Below, piece after piece: positions 9,762 through 18,985 of a stretch of DNA of 63,071 bases. Source of the stretch: SXXH01 sp041165735 (GTDB taxonomy: Bacteria > Planctomycetota > UBA1135 > GCA-002686595); the NCBI GenBank assembly GCA_046341775.1, contig JBKDQQ010000082.1, positions 1 through 63,071 on the forward strand. Direction: 5' to 3'. Each line of letters starts with the position of its first letter. The first letter of the stretch is position 1. A program made the translations under genes and the position numbers. Below the pieces are notes generated by a model, which saw only the letters and a program-made list of their open reading frames with translations, was not told the origin of the DNA and searched no databases.

Positions 9762-10654
9762 TTGGAATCGCCCTCCGAACGCGACACGCGCTCGCCGAGC
9801 TCCTGCGGCTGGCGGCTGTCGACCGTGGCCTCCGACTCGATGCCGCCGATGTTGATGCGGATCCGGCGCTCGACGGGTTCGGCCTGCTGCGGCGTCTCGT
9901 CCTCGTCGATGTAGTCGAGCTCGGCGCCCTTGCGCTGCGACACCGGCAAGGCGTGGATCGTGGCCTTGCGCTCGAGCGCCTTGAGCAGGTCGCCATGCTG
10001 GGCCTTGGGCACGGCGAAGTGGAACAGCGAGTCCTTGCCGTTGGGCGCACCCTCGATGTGCAGCAGCTTGGCGCGCTGCACCAGCACCTTGGTCGGGCTC
10101 TCGAACACCTGCTGCTGGTCCACGCCGGGCTGGCCGCGATCGGTCGCGCGGGTCGTCTTGGCGGCCTTGAGCGCCACGACCACGCCAGCGCGCAATCCCA
10201 TCAGTCCTTCCACCTCCTGGGGCGAGGCCACCACGCCGACTTCGCCCGGCTCGATGGCGTCGGTCCAATGCCCGAGGCCCGTCAGCAGCTCGTCCTTGGT
10301 GAAGGCCTTGCCTCCTTCCTTGCCCAGCGGACCGACGACCTTGCCGCGCAGTTCGAGGATCTCGGTGACGATGCCGCGCTCCGCGGCGAAGTCCTTGTCG
10401 ATCCAGCGGAACGACGGTTCGCCCTCCTTGGTCATGAAGTGCTCGATGTCGAGCTTGGTGAAGGGCTGCGCATCGCGCGGCAGCACCCAGGCCTTGACGT
10501 TGCCGACGTTCGAGTCGGCCGCCTTCACCTCCTTCGCGGTGCCCATGGCCCACCACGTGCCCGCGCCCGCCAGGGCGACGAGGCCGACGACGATGCCGAT
10601 GGAGATCATGCCCTTGGTGCGATTGCGGGCGGCGTGCTTGTGGGTCGTGGTCAT
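9758..10654 (-). CDS. cpaB: Flp pilus assembly protein CpaB/RcpC
   Basis: A 298-residue protein with a basic start and one membrane helix (about 16-37, ISIGIVVGLVALAGAGTWW). A periplasmic SAF/CpaB domain follows, containing VKAWVLPRDAQPFTKLDIEHF and the GLRAGVVVALKA stretch. CpaB links the secretin to peptidoglycan or to the inner assembly in Tad systems. The C-terminus is charged (EDETPQQAEPVERRIRI). It overlaps the next gene by four bases. Confidence 0.9.
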   Translation of the reverse strand: MTTTHKHAARNRTKGMISIGIVVGLVALAGAGTWWAMGTAKEVKAADSNVGNVKAWVLPRDAQPFTKLDIEHFMTKEGEPSFRWIDKDFAAERGIVTEILELRGKVVGPLGKEGGKAFTKDELLTGLGHWTDAIEPGEVGVVASPQEVEGLMGLRAGVVVALKAAKTTRATDRGQPGVDQQQVFESPTKVLVQRAKLLHIEGAPNGKDSLFHFAVPKAQHGDLLKALERKATIHALPVSQRKGAELDYIDEDETPQQAEPVERRIRINIGGIESEATVDSRQPQELGERVSRSEGDSK

Positions 10655-10706
10655 GTGCGTGGGTGGATTTCGCGTCGGTGCGGCGTGGGAGGATGTGGAG
10701 CGCGGC

Positions 10707-11537
10707 TCAGCGACCGAGCACTTCGCGGCGGTGCAGCGATTGCCCGAGCACGAGGCGCCGGTACGGGCGCACGGATTCGCCGAGCGCGTAGGTGCGGCCG
10801 AGGCCCAAGGCGCCGCCGTAGGGCCCGGGAACGCCGACGACCGCGGTGCCGCCCAGCGCGTTGGTCTGCGCCACGGGGGCGTCGGCGTCGACGAGTCCGT
10901 CGAAGCCGCCGGTGGTCGAGGCGAACCAGAACAAGGACGCGTAGGGGGCGTTCACGCGCGTCGCGACGAGGCCGCGTTGCGGTCCGGCGGCGAGCACCGA
11001 GTACGGACCCTCGTCCGATCCGGCGAACTCGACCTCCTCGACGGGATCGCGCCACTCGACCGACTCGCCGGCGCCCGTGGTCGAGACGACCGGCACGCGC
11101 ACGGAGAGGCTGCCGTCGGGCAGCGCCACGATCGTGCCGGGCCAGTGCCAGATGCTGCGCCCGTCGGGAAGCCGCGTGACGATGTGCAGCTGGCTCATCG
11201 TCTTGTTGGTCGCGGGCCAGTCGGAGACGTCCGGCATGCCCTGCGTCACGTCGACCGCGAGCAGGCGCGGGTCGTACACGCGTTCGCGCACGCTGGGCAG
11301 CACCAGGGCCTCGTCCCAGGTCGCGGTCGCGGGGGTGTCCTGCGTCGCGAGTTCGCGGGCGTGCACGCGGGCCACCTGGGTGACCACCTGCTTCATGTGC
11401 ATCATGCGGCCGAGCTCGACGATGCCGCCGAGCACGCCGACGAAGGCGAAGGAGACGAGCGCGAACTCCACGAGCGCGGCGCCGCGCCGGCGCGGGGCGC
11501 GCTCGCGGGATGCCGGAAGCAAGGGGAAGGTCTTCAT
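10707..11537 (-). CDS. tadE: TadE-like minor pilin
   Basis: A 276-residue protein starting with MKTFPLLP at 11537. RRRGAALVEFALV forms a class III prepilin signal: Gly19 is the cleavage residue and Glu24 is the +5 Glu, followed by Phe25. The next 20 residues are hydrophobic, and the rest is an exported beta-rich domain. TadE proteins are pseudopilins processed by the prepilin peptidase. It is the first gene of the tad cluster, and its promoter must lie in 11538-11781. A longer reading frame exists upstream but overlaps the divergent regulatory region. Confidence 0.85.
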   Translation of the reverse strand: MKTFPLLPASRERAPRRRGAALVEFALVSFAFVGVLGGIVELGRMMHMKQVVTQVARVHARELATQDTPATATWDEALVLPSVRERVYDPRLLAVDVTQGMPDVSDWPATNKTMSQLHIVTRLPDGRSIWHWPGTIVALPDGSLSVRVPVVSTTGAGESVEWRDPVEEVEFAGSDEGPYSVLAAGPQRGLVATRVNAPYASLFWFASTTGGFDGLVDADAPVAQTNALGGTAVVGVPGPYGGALGLGRTYALGESVRPYRRLVLGQSLHRREVLGR

Positions 11538-11781
11538 GGTGCAGGATGGGCGCGACTCCGAGGCGGGACGCGCGCGACGAGGCCCCGCCGCATGCGGCAG
11601 GGAGTTCGAGGCGCACCTCATCCGCAGGGGGTGCGGACGGCGGGGCAGGAAATCGGCGGGAATCCGCGCCAACCCGCTTGGCGCGCGAAGCGCGGGCGTC
11701 CATCGGGCGCGCTCCGGCGGCGGGAAGCGCCCCTGCGCACGCCCGGCGGCGGCTATCATCCGCGCCCCCGCCGGGTCCGCC
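11538..11781. other. Divergent intergenic region, tad cluster and radical SAM gene
   Basis: About 240 bp between two divergent starts. It contains a perfect 12-bp palindrome (11587-11598) and an 8-bp-stem hairpin with a 5-nt loop (11665-11685). A -10-like TATCAT for the plus-strand gene is listed separately. No convincing minus-strand promoter for the tad genes was found by eye. Confidence 0.5.
11754..11759 (+). promoter_or_regulatory. -10-like TATCAT (within GCTATCAT)
   Basis: This is 22 bp before the radical SAM start codon, giving a 5' UTR of roughly 15 nt. It belongs to the GCTAnnnT family seen ahead of many genes here. No good -35 box was found 16-18 bp upstream. Confidence 0.5.
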
Positions 11782-13890
11782 ATGCAACGCCTGCTCATCC
11801 ACCCGCCCTTCGCGGATCCCACGCAGCCCTACCTGAGCCTGCCGACCCTCAAGGGCCACCTGCGTTCGAAGGGGCTCGACGCCACCGTCTTCGACGCCAA
11901 CATCGAGGCGACGCGCTGGTTGCTCTCCAAGGAGAACGCGCTCCATGTCGCGCGGCGCGTGGGTGCGCGCTTCGTCGACCTCAATCGCAAGCAGGCGCTT
12001 TCCTTCGACGAGGCGCGCGAGTATCGCGCCCTCGAGTCGGCGCGCGCGAAGGTCGAGCACTTCCTCGGCGCGGACATCGACCCCGTCGAAGTGTTCACGA
12101 CGCGCGAGCACTTCTACGACGCCGAGCGCTACAGCCTCGCGCGCCGGCGCGTGGACGCGTACTTCGAGGCCGTCTCGGCGGCCTACTGGCCGTTCCGCTA
12201 CGGCTTCAACGCGGCCACGCACAACTTGCTGCCGTGGAGCTTCGACCTGCTGGAGCAGTACTGCGCCGAGCGCCGTTCGCCGCTGGAGGCGTTGTACGAG
12301 CGCTGGCTGATGCCGCGCGAGGATTGGGACTGGGACGAGGGCGCGCCGCCCGCGTTCGACGTCGACGAGTGCGACTTCGTCGGCGTCAGCGTGGTGTTCC
12401 CCTCGCAGGTGCCCGAAGCGCTGTGCCTGCTGCGCCGCTTGCGCGAGCGCAAGCCGTCGCTGTTCCTCGCCCTGGGAGGACCGGCGATCCACCAGATCGT
12501 CGCGCACCTCGATCCGGAGAGAAAGCGCTCCTTGTTCGGCTGGGTCGACGCCATCGGCATGTACGAAGGCGAACGCACGCTGGAGGCGTTGTTCCCCCTG
12601 CTCGAGCGCTGGAACGCGCTGGAGGACTCCCAGGAGCGCCACGAGCTGCTGCGGGAGGTGCCGAACCTGCTCCTCCTGGATCCGGCGAGCGGCGAATGCG
12701 TGCTCGGGCCGCGCGAGACGCTCGACCTGCGCACGGCCGAGATGCCCGACTACTCGGACCTGGACCTCGACCGCTACCTCGCGCCGAGCCGCACGCTGCT
12801 CTACGCGCCGACCCGCGGGTGCTACTGGGGCAAGTGCTCGTTCTGCTACTACGGCCTGACGGAGACGGGCACGGCCGCCTACCGCGAAGTGCCGGTGGAG
12901 AAGGCGGTCGCCGAGCTGGCCCAGCTCGCGCGCCGCCACGGCGTCAAGAACTTCTACATCTCCTGCGACGTGCTCAGCCCGAAGTACGCGGTGCTCTTCG
13001 CGCAGGAGATCCTCGATCGCAAGTTGAAGATCCGCTGGTCGAGCGACTTGAAGATCGAGAAGTACTTCACGCCGGAGCGGGCACGGCTGCTCTTCGAATC
13101 GGGCCTGCGCAGCGCCGCCTTCGGCATCGAGTCGGGCTCCGACCGCATCCTCGAGCTGATGCGCAAGGGCGTGGACCGCGAGACCTTGACCACGGTCAAC
13201 CGCGCCTTCCACGAGGCCGGCGTGGCGACCGAGTGGATGACCTTCACCGACCACCCCGACGAGACCGTGGCCGAGGCGCTCGAGACCGTCGATTGGATCG
13301 AGGAGCAGGGCGAGCTGGTCGACTTGTTCATCGTGGGCGAGTTCGGCCTCGAAAGCGGGTCGCACATCGCGCAGGATCCCTCGCGCTACGGCGTGCGCCG
13401 CATCTGGCACGCCGAGGGCGACGACCTGCGGTTGTACGCGCTGTTCCAGCACAAGGACGGCCGGCGCACCAAGGCCGCCAACGAACAGGTCGAGGCGGAG
13501 ATCGCCCGCATGTCGAGCGCGTGGGAGCTGCACCCCTATCCGTGGGCCGGCGCGAACAGCACGCACCACACGTTCCTGCACTTCCTCGAGTACGGCCAGC
13601 GCGCGTTCCGCAACCACTTCCAGCGCGCCCAAGCCGCCACGCGCGGGTCGCTCGGCACGCCGCCGGTGGCGCACGTCGCGGGCCTGCGCGAGAAGGTGCG
13701 CTTCAACGTCGAGACGGTCGCCGCGCTCGAGGAGGAGTTCTTCGCCAGCTGGCTGCCGAAGGCGCTCTACACGACCGTGCCTGCACGTCGCTCCGGCGGC
13801 ACCCACCCCGACGAAGTGGCGCCCTTGTCGGCGGCGGAGTACGAGGCCGCCGCGGCGCGCGTCGGACCGTTGCGGCCCGGCTTGCGCTGA
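11782..13890 (+). CDS. B12-binding-type radical SAM protein
   Basis: A 702-residue cytosolic protein starting MQRLLIHPPF, the usual opening of B12-dependent radical SAM enzymes. Residues about 190-290 form a cobalamin-binding-like Rossmann domain (DFVGVSVVFPSQVPEAL, LALGGPAIHQIV). The radical SAM core starts at 340 with cluster cysteines Cys347, Cys352 and Cys355, a CX4CX2C spacing rather than the canonical CX3CX2C. The core continues with FGIESGSDRILELMRKG, the usual SAM-binding GIES-type motif. The substrate is unknown. It stands alone, divergent from the tad cluster and ahead of glnS. A C-terminal 150-residue extension has no recognised motif. Confidence 0.85.
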   Translation: MQRLLIHPPFADPTQPYLSLPTLKGHLRSKGLDATVFDANIEATRWLLSKENALHVARRVGARFVDLNRKQALSFDEAREYRALESARAKVEHFLGADIDPVEVFTTREHFYDAERYSLARRRVDAYFEAVSAAYWPFRYGFNAATHNLLPWSFDLLEQYCAERRSPLEALYERWLMPREDWDWDEGAPPAFDVDECDFVGVSVVFPSQVPEALCLLRRLRERKPSLFLALGGPAIHQIVAHLDPERKRSLFGWVDAIGMYEGERTLEALFPLLERWNALEDSQERHELLREVPNLLLLDPASGECVLGPRETLDLRTAEMPDYSDLDLDRYLAPSRTLLYAPTRGCYWGKCSFCYYGLTETGTAAYREVPVEKAVAELAQLARRHGVKNFYISCDVLSPKYAVLFAQEILDRKLKIRWSSDLKIEKYFTPERARLLFESGLRSAAFGIESGSDRILELMRKGVDRETLTTVNRAFHEAGVATEWMTFTDHPDETVAEALETVDWIEEQGELVDLFIVGEFGLESGSHIAQDPSRYGVRRIWHAEGDDLRLYALFQHKDGRRTKAANEQVEAEIARMSSAWELHPYPWAGANSTHHTFLHFLEYGQRAFRNHFQRAQAATRGSLGTPPVAHVAGLREKVRFNVETVAALEEEFFASWLPKALYTTVPARRSGGTHPDEVAPLSAAEYEAAAARVGPLRPGLR

Positions 13891-13932
13891 CCCGCCGCGC
13901 GACGTCACGGACGGCGCGACCGCTTCGTGTGC

Positions 13933-13938
13933 TATCCT
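13933..13938 (+). promoter_or_regulatory. -10-like TATCCT (extended TGCTATCCT)
   Basis: This lies in the 88-bp gap before glnS and gives an expected leader of about 35 nt. The TG one base upstream makes an extended -10 element. Confidence 0.5.
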
Positions 13939-13978
13939 GCGCGGATCGCGGCGCGAAGCCACGCGCGCGATCCGCACC

Positions 13979-15694
13979 ATGGACGCCGAGCACAAGAACA
14001 GCGGCGAAGCCGGGCACCCGCCGGCGCACCGCAACTTCCTCCACGAAGAGATCGACCGCGACCTGGCGCACGGCGCCAACGGCGGCCGCGTCCACACGCG
14101 CTTCCCGCCCGAGCCCAACGGATACCTGCACATCGGCCACGCCAAGGCGATCTGCGTCAACTTCGGCCTCGCGCGCCAGTACGGCGGCAAGTGCAACCTG
14201 CGCTTCGACGACACCAACCCGTCGAAGGAGGAGCAGGAGTACGTCGATTCGATCCAGGCCGACGTGCGCTGGCTGGGATTCGAGTGGGACGCGCTGTACT
14301 ACGCCAGCGACTTCTTCGAGGAGCTCTACGGATACGCGGAGCACCTCGTCCGGCATGGCAAGGCATACGTGTGCGACCTGACGGTCGAACAGATCGGCGA
14401 GTACCGCGGCTGGCTCGACCGGCCCGGCAAGGAGAGTCCGTGGCGCGGCCGATCGGTCGATGAGAACCTCGACCTGCTGCGGCGCATGCGCGCCGGCGAG
14501 TTCGCCGACGGCGCGCGCACGCTGCGCGCCAAGATCGACATGGCGTCGCCGAACCCCAACCTGCGCGACCCGGTGCTGTACCGCATCATGCGGGCGCACC
14601 ACCACCGCACGGGCGACGCGTGGTGCATCTACCCGATGTACGACTTCGCGCACGGGCAGTGCGACGCGCTCGAGGGCATCACGCACTCGATCTGCACGCT
14701 GGAGTTCGAGATCCACAAGCCGCTGTACAACTGGCTGATCCAGAACCTGCCGGTGCCGCACAAGCCGCGCCAGATCGAGATGGCGCGGCTGCAGTTGACC
14801 TACACGGTGCTGTCGAAGCGCAAGCTGCTCGAGCTCGTCAAGTCCGGCATCGTCGACGGCTGGGACGACCCGCGCATGCCGACGATCTCGGGCATCCGCC
14901 GCCGCGGTTGCACGCCGGAGGCGCTGCGTGCGTTCTGCGACCACATCGGCGCGGCGCGCGCGACCAGCACGATCGACCGCGTCGTGCTGGAGAACGCCAT
15001 CCGCGACGACCTCAACAAGAAGGCGACGCGCACGATGGCGGTGCTCGATCCGCTCAAGGTCGTGATCGAGAACATCCCGGCGGGCCATGTCGAGTGGCTC
15101 GAGGCGGTCAACAACCCCGAGGACCCGTCCGCCGGCACGCGCAAGATCCCCTTGACGCGCACCATCCACATCGAGCGCGACGACTTCCGCGAAGACGCCC
15201 CGAAGAAGTACTTCCGCCTCGCGCCGGGCAAGGAGGTGCGCCTGCGCTACGCGTACTGCATCGTCTGCAAGGAGGTGAAGAAGGACGCCGACGGACGGAT
15301 CGTCGAGCTGGTCTGCACCTACGATCCGGCGACCGGGCACGGCCAGACGCCCGATGGCCGCAAGGTCAAGGGCATCATCCACTGGGTCTCGGCCGAGCAT
15401 TGCGTCGAGGCTCCCGTGCGTCTCTACGACCACTTGTTCTCGGCCGAGCACCCCGACGACGTGCCGGAAGGCGTCGACTGGAAGACGAACCTCAACCCGG
15501 CGTCGCTGGTGCTGGTGCCCGCGGCCAAGCTCGAGGCGGGCATGCTCGACGCGGCGCCCGGCTCGCGCTGGCAGTTCGAGCGCCTCGGCTACTTCCACTG
15601 CGATCCCAAGGACTCGCGTCCCGGCGCGCCCGTCTTCCTGCGCACGACGACGCTCAAGGACGCGTGGGCGAAGATCGAGAAGCGCGAGGACTGA
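13979..15694 (+). CDS. glnS: Glutaminyl-tRNA synthetase
   Basis: A 571-residue class Ic synthetase that charges tRNA-Gln. The HIGH motif is at 51-54 within FPPEPNGYLHIGHAKA, the KMSKS-equivalent is VLSKR (277-281), and the glutamine/ATP-site stretch LRFDDTNP follows the usual order. The C-terminal beta-barrel anticodon-binding domains are present (for example LNPASLVLV and RWQFERLGYF). The length matches bacterial GlnRS. Having GlnRS means Gln-tRNA need not depend solely on the transamidation route in this organism. An upstream -10-like box suggests its own promoter. Confidence 0.97.
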   Translation: MDAEHKNSGEAGHPPAHRNFLHEEIDRDLAHGANGGRVHTRFPPEPNGYLHIGHAKAICVNFGLARQYGGKCNLRFDDTNPSKEEQEYVDSIQADVRWLGFEWDALYYASDFFEELYGYAEHLVRHGKAYVCDLTVEQIGEYRGWLDRPGKESPWRGRSVDENLDLLRRMRAGEFADGARTLRAKIDMASPNPNLRDPVLYRIMRAHHHRTGDAWCIYPMYDFAHGQCDALEGITHSICTLEFEIHKPLYNWLIQNLPVPHKPRQIEMARLQLTYTVLSKRKLLELVKSGIVDGWDDPRMPTISGIRRRGCTPEALRAFCDHIGAARATSTIDRVVLENAIRDDLNKKATRTMAVLDPLKVVIENIPAGHVEWLEAVNNPEDPSAGTRKIPLTRTIHIERDDFREDAPKKYFRLAPGKEVRLRYAYCIVCKEVKKDADGRIVELVCTYDPATGHGQTPDGRKVKGIIHWVSAEHCVEAPVRLYDHLFSAEHPDDVPEGVDWKTNLNPASLVLVPAAKLEAGMLDAAPGSRWQFERLGYFHCDPKDSRPGAPVFLRTTTLKDAWAKIEKRED

Positions 15695-15704
15695 AGCGCA
15701 TCCG

Positions 15705-15739
15705 CGCGTGGTCGCCCGATCGAACGGGCGAATCACGCG
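15705..15739 (+). terminator. Hairpin between glnS and the exporter gene
   Basis: A two-part stem (6 bp plus 7 bp around a small internal loop, 6-nt loop ATCGAA) begins 10 nt after the glnS stop. There is no T-run, so it could also be part of the leader of the next gene. Confidence 0.4.
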
Positions 15740-15758
15740 GCCCGCGGGCCTCCGACCC

Positions 15759-17030
15759 ATGCACGACGCGCGCCAAGCACATCCCGACCACGCCGCGGTC
15801 GGCTTCGTGATGGCCGTGGGAAGGGCCCTGCACCGGCACGGCGCGCCCACCACGCGCATCGAGCAGGCCATGGAGGCTGTCGCCGCGCGCCTCGGACTCG
15901 AGGTGCACGTGTTCGCCGCTCCCACGCAGCTGCAGGCGGCCTTCGGTCCGCTGGGCGACCAGCACACGCAGCTGCTGCGCCTGCAGCCAGGGTCGGTCGA
16001 GCTCGGCAAGCGCGCGCGCGTCGACCAGCTCGTGCAACGCTTCCTCGCCGGCGAGGTCGAACTCGACCAGGCCGCGACGAACCTCGAGCGCATCGAGGCC
16101 GCGGCCCCGCCGTACGGAGCCGGGCTCGAGGTCGCCTGCTTCGCGCTCTCCTCCGCCGCCGCCGCGCGCTTCCTCGACGGAGCCTTGGCCGACGTCGTCG
16201 CTTCGTCCGTCGTGGGATTGTGCGTGGGGGTGCTCGTGCAACTGGCCGCGCGCCGCGCGTGGCTCGGCAGGCTGCTCGAATTCGCCGCGGCGCTGCTCGC
16301 CTCCCTGCTGGCCGTGCTGCTGGCGCACCTCGTTTCGCTGGGCGAGGACACCGTGCAGGTCTACGTCGTCACGCTGGCGGGGTTGATCGTGCTGCTGCCC
16401 GGCCTCGCGCTCACCACCGCGATGAGCGAACTGGCCGCTCGACACCTCGTGGCCGGCACAGCGCGCTTCATGGGCGCGATCCTGGGCTTCCTCTCGTTGG
16501 GCTTCGGCGTGGCGCTGGGCGCGCAACTGCTGCGCGCGTTGCCGCCGCTGCCCGAGGCGCGGCCCGCCAGCCTGCCGGATTGGACGCTCTTCGCCGCGCT
16601 CGTCGTGGCTCCCGTCTCCTTCACGGTGCTGCTGCGCGCGCGGCGCGCCGATCTCGGGTGGATCGTGCTGGCCGGCGCGCTGGCCTTCGCCGGCGCGCGG
16701 CTCGGCACGATCTTGTTCGGGCCGGAGCTCGGCGCCTTCCTCGGGGCGTTCATGCTCGGCGCGAGCTCGCGCATCCTGGCGCGCGTCCGGCGCGTCTCCT
16801 CGGCCGTGACGCTGGTGCCCGGGATCCTGCTGCTCGTGCCGGGCAGCGTGGGGTTCGCGAGCTTCCAGGCCTTGCTCGAGCGGGACGTGGTCTCCGGCGT
16901 GGAGACCGCCTTCCGCATGCTGCTGACGGCCATCGCGCTGGCCGGCGGACTGCTGGCGGCCAACACGCTCGTCGACGGACGGGGCGTGGACTCCGCGCCG
17001 TCGCCGCGCGGCACTGTCAAATCGAATTGA
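15759..17030 (+). CDS. Threonine/serine exporter, ThrE family
   Basis: A 423-residue inner-membrane protein. The cytosolic N-terminal domain (about 1-125) has the DUF1212 features ALHRHGAPTTRIEQAME and the FAAPTQLQ stretch. About ten hydrophobic segments follow, in two groups corresponding to the ThrE N- and C-terminal membrane domains (LIVLLPGLALTTAMSELAARHLVAGTARFMGA and LVPGILLLVPGSVGFASFQALL). Family members export Thr and Ser by proton antiport. The start is chosen at MHDARQAHPDHAAVGFVMAVG (ATG 15759), because the frame upstream overlaps glnS. It ends 3 nt before the convergent fucosidase gene. Confidence 0.9.
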   Translation: MHDARQAHPDHAAVGFVMAVGRALHRHGAPTTRIEQAMEAVAARLGLEVHVFAAPTQLQAAFGPLGDQHTQLLRLQPGSVELGKRARVDQLVQRFLAGEVELDQAATNLERIEAAAPPYGAGLEVACFALSSAAAARFLDGALADVVASSVVGLCVGVLVQLAARRAWLGRLLEFAAALLASLLAVLLAHLVSLGEDTVQVYVVTLAGLIVLLPGLALTTAMSELAARHLVAGTARFMGAILGFLSLGFGVALGAQLLRALPPLPEARPASLPDWTLFAALVVAPVSFTVLLRARRADLGWIVLAGALAFAGARLGTILFGPELGAFLGAFMLGASSRILARVRRVSSAVTLVPGILLLVPGSVGFASFQALLERDVVSGVETAFRMLLTAIALAGGLLAANTLVDGRGVDSAPSPRGTVKSN

Positions 17031-17033
17031 CAG

Positions 17034-18860
17034 CTACTTGACGGCCGCGCCGGATCCGGCCTGGACCAGCTCGACGCTCCAGACGTTGGCCACGGCTTCG
17101 CCGCGCTTGTCGCGCGCCCGCAGGCGCAGCGCGCCCGAGACCGGGCCCTCCGCGCGCCAGGACCCCAGCGACACCGTCGCGCCGCCCTCCCAGTCGTCGC
17201 CGGTGGCTTGCACGGCGTGCTCGGCGAGCAGCGCCTCGCCGAGCAGCAGCTCGATCGTGCTGCCCTCGGAGCCGCGCTTGCAGCCCAGCCGCGCGGAGAT
17301 CGTCCATTCGCCCGCCGGCAACTCGACCTCCCACGAGGCCCAGGCCCCGGGATCGAGCCAGTATCCGATGTTGGCGCTCCCGCCCCGGCGCTCGACGCGC
17401 AAGTCGCGGCCGTGGAGGGCGGCGTCCTCGGGCGACAGCAGCAGTCGGCCACCTTCGGGGGCGAGGCGGCTCTCGACGCGCGGCTCGCCGTCCATGAGCA
17501 CCTCCACCACGGTGCGCAGCGGATCGGGCCGCAAGTCCGCCGGCAGGAACACGAGCGCGTCCTTGCCGCGTCGACCGAAGGCCACGGCCGAGCCGCTGGC
17601 GGAGCCGAGCAACTCGGCCGCGAGGATCTCGTTCGACAGCCGCGGCAGGCGCAGCATCTGTCCCGGCTTGGCGTCGGCGACGAACAAGTACAGTCGCGCG
17701 CCGCGACGCGTGGCGTGGCCGAACTCGAGCTTCCTCGGGAACGGGGAGGCTTGCGTGCCGTGGATGGCGGTGGAGTGCCGTCCGAGCCATGCACCCGTCG
17801 CCTCGAGCGGCTCGACTGCCTGGGCGGGGATCTCCCCCTCGGGGGTGGGACCGACGTTCAAGAGCAGGTTCCCGCCCTTGGACGAACACTCGACGAGCAG
17901 GTCGACGATCTGGCGCGCGGTGCTCCACTCGGTCACGTCGGTTCGCCAGCCCCAGGTCCACTTGCCCGGGATCTTCATCATCGAGTAGCAGGTCTCCCAG
18001 TCGACGCCGGGACCGAAGCCGTTCTCCGGGATCTCCTGCTCGGGCGTGCCGCAATCGCCGCGGAAGCCGGGCGCCGTGCGGCCGTCCATGCCGGTGAAGC
18101 CCTTGTCGACGCGATTGTTGACGACCACGCCAGGGATCAGCGCGCGCACGCGATCGTCGACCTGCATGCCCATCTCGTGCGTGTAGCAGGCGTCCCAGCC
18201 GCCGTCGAACCACAGGTAGTCGGGCTTGCACGACGCGGCGAGCTCCGCGAGCTGCGGCAGCATGCAGCCTTCGACGTAGCGACGCATGTCCGGCTCGCCC
18301 TTGGCGTGGTCGTTGAACCCGGGCCGCGCGCCGTAGTCGGGATGGCGCCAATCGAGGATCGAGTAGTACGCGCCGAACTTGAGTCCTTGCGCGCGCAAGG
18401 CCTGCGCCAAGGGAGCGATCAAGTCGCGGCCCGCGCCGGAGGCCTTGGCGTCCCAATCGTCGTTGACGGCGCTGTCCCACAGGCAGAACCCGTCGTGGTG
18501 CTTGGTCGTGGCGACGACGTAGCGCGCGCCGGAGGCCTTGAAGAGCCGCGCCCAGCGTTCGGGATCGTACTTCGTCGGCGCGAAGCGCGGCAGCAGTTCC
18601 GCGTAGCGGCTCGTGGGGATGTTCCCGAAGTGCTGGATCCACTCGCCGCAGTCGTCGACGCGCTTGCCGTCCCAGCTGCCACCGGCGACCGAGTAGAGGC
18701 CCCAGTGGAGGAAGATCCCGAAGCGCGCCTCGCGGAACCATGCCATGCGCGCGTCGCGCTGCGCGCTGGTCTCCGCCGCGACGGCACCGGAAGGAACCGG
18801 CGACGCGGCGCCTTGGACCACGGGGAGGGCGGCGAGCAGGAGCGCGGAGATGGCGGCCAT
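17034..18860 (-). CDS. Secreted alpha-L-fucosidase, GH29
   Basis: A 608-residue glycoside hydrolase with a signal peptide (MAAISALLLAALPVVQG). The catalytic domain shows MAWFREARFGIFLHWG (about 39-53), TTKHHDGFCLWDS (118-130), the nucleophile region YLWFDGGWD (Asp219 is the likely nucleophile) and NVGPTPEGEIP. The C-terminal region (about 360-608) is beta-rich, including a sheet domain after the catalytic core. It should remove terminal alpha-L-fucose from extracellular polysaccharides, a common planctomycete trait. The ATG at 18860 is preferred because GGACGAGG lies upstream and the signal peptide starts there; an in-frame ATG at 18881 is an alternative. Confidence 0.93.
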   Translation of the reverse strand: MAAISALLLAALPVVQGAASPVPSGAVAAETSAQRDARMAWFREARFGIFLHWGLYSVAGGSWDGKRVDDCGEWIQHFGNIPTSRYAELLPRFAPTKYDPERWARLFKASGARYVVATTKHHDGFCLWDSAVNDDWDAKASGAGRDLIAPLAQALRAQGLKFGAYYSILDWRHPDYGARPGFNDHAKGEPDMRRYVEGCMLPQLAELAASCKPDYLWFDGGWDACYTHEMGMQVDDRVRALIPGVVVNNRVDKGFTGMDGRTAPGFRGDCGTPEQEIPENGFGPGVDWETCYSMMKIPGKWTWGWRTDVTEWSTARQIVDLLVECSSKGGNLLLNVGPTPEGEIPAQAVEPLEATGAWLGRHSTAIHGTQASPFPRKLEFGHATRRGARLYLFVADAKPGQMLRLPRLSNEILAAELLGSASGSAVAFGRRGKDALVFLPADLRPDPLRTVVEVLMDGEPRVESRLAPEGGRLLLSPEDAALHGRDLRVERRGGSANIGYWLDPGAWASWEVELPAGEWTISARLGCKRGSEGSTIELLLGEALLAEHAVQATGDDWEGGATVSLGSWRAEGPVSGALRLRARDKRGEAVANVWSVELVQAGSGAAVK

Positions 18861-18914
18861 GTGGAGTCCTCGTCCCCCCATCGTGGCGCCGTGGACGCTC
18901 GACGCAAGTGCGAG

Positions 18915-18920
18915 TACCCT
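18915..18920 (+). promoter_or_regulatory. -10-like TACCCT upstream of the E1 dehydrogenase
   Basis: This is the only -10-like element in the 121-bp divergent gap. A start about 7 nt downstream would place the short leader frame 18941-18985 near the mRNA 5' end. The support is weak. Confidence 0.3.
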
Positions 18921-18940
18921 GTCCGGCTCGAAAGGTGTCC

Positions 18941-18985
18941 ATGCGCGGCCTGTACGGACCCGCGCCGCGGACAGCGCCCCCTTGA
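18941..18985 (+). CDS. Possible 14-codon leader peptide coupled to the E1 gene
   Basis: ATG at 18941 preceded by GAAAGGTG encodes MRGLYGPAPRTAPP. Its TGA stop overlaps the TTG start of the dehydrogenase gene (TTGA at 18982-18985). The dehydrogenase start itself lacks a ribosome-binding site, so re-initiation from this leader frame is plausible. Chance cannot be excluded for so short a frame. Confidence 0.3.
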   Translation: MRGLYGPAPRTAPP

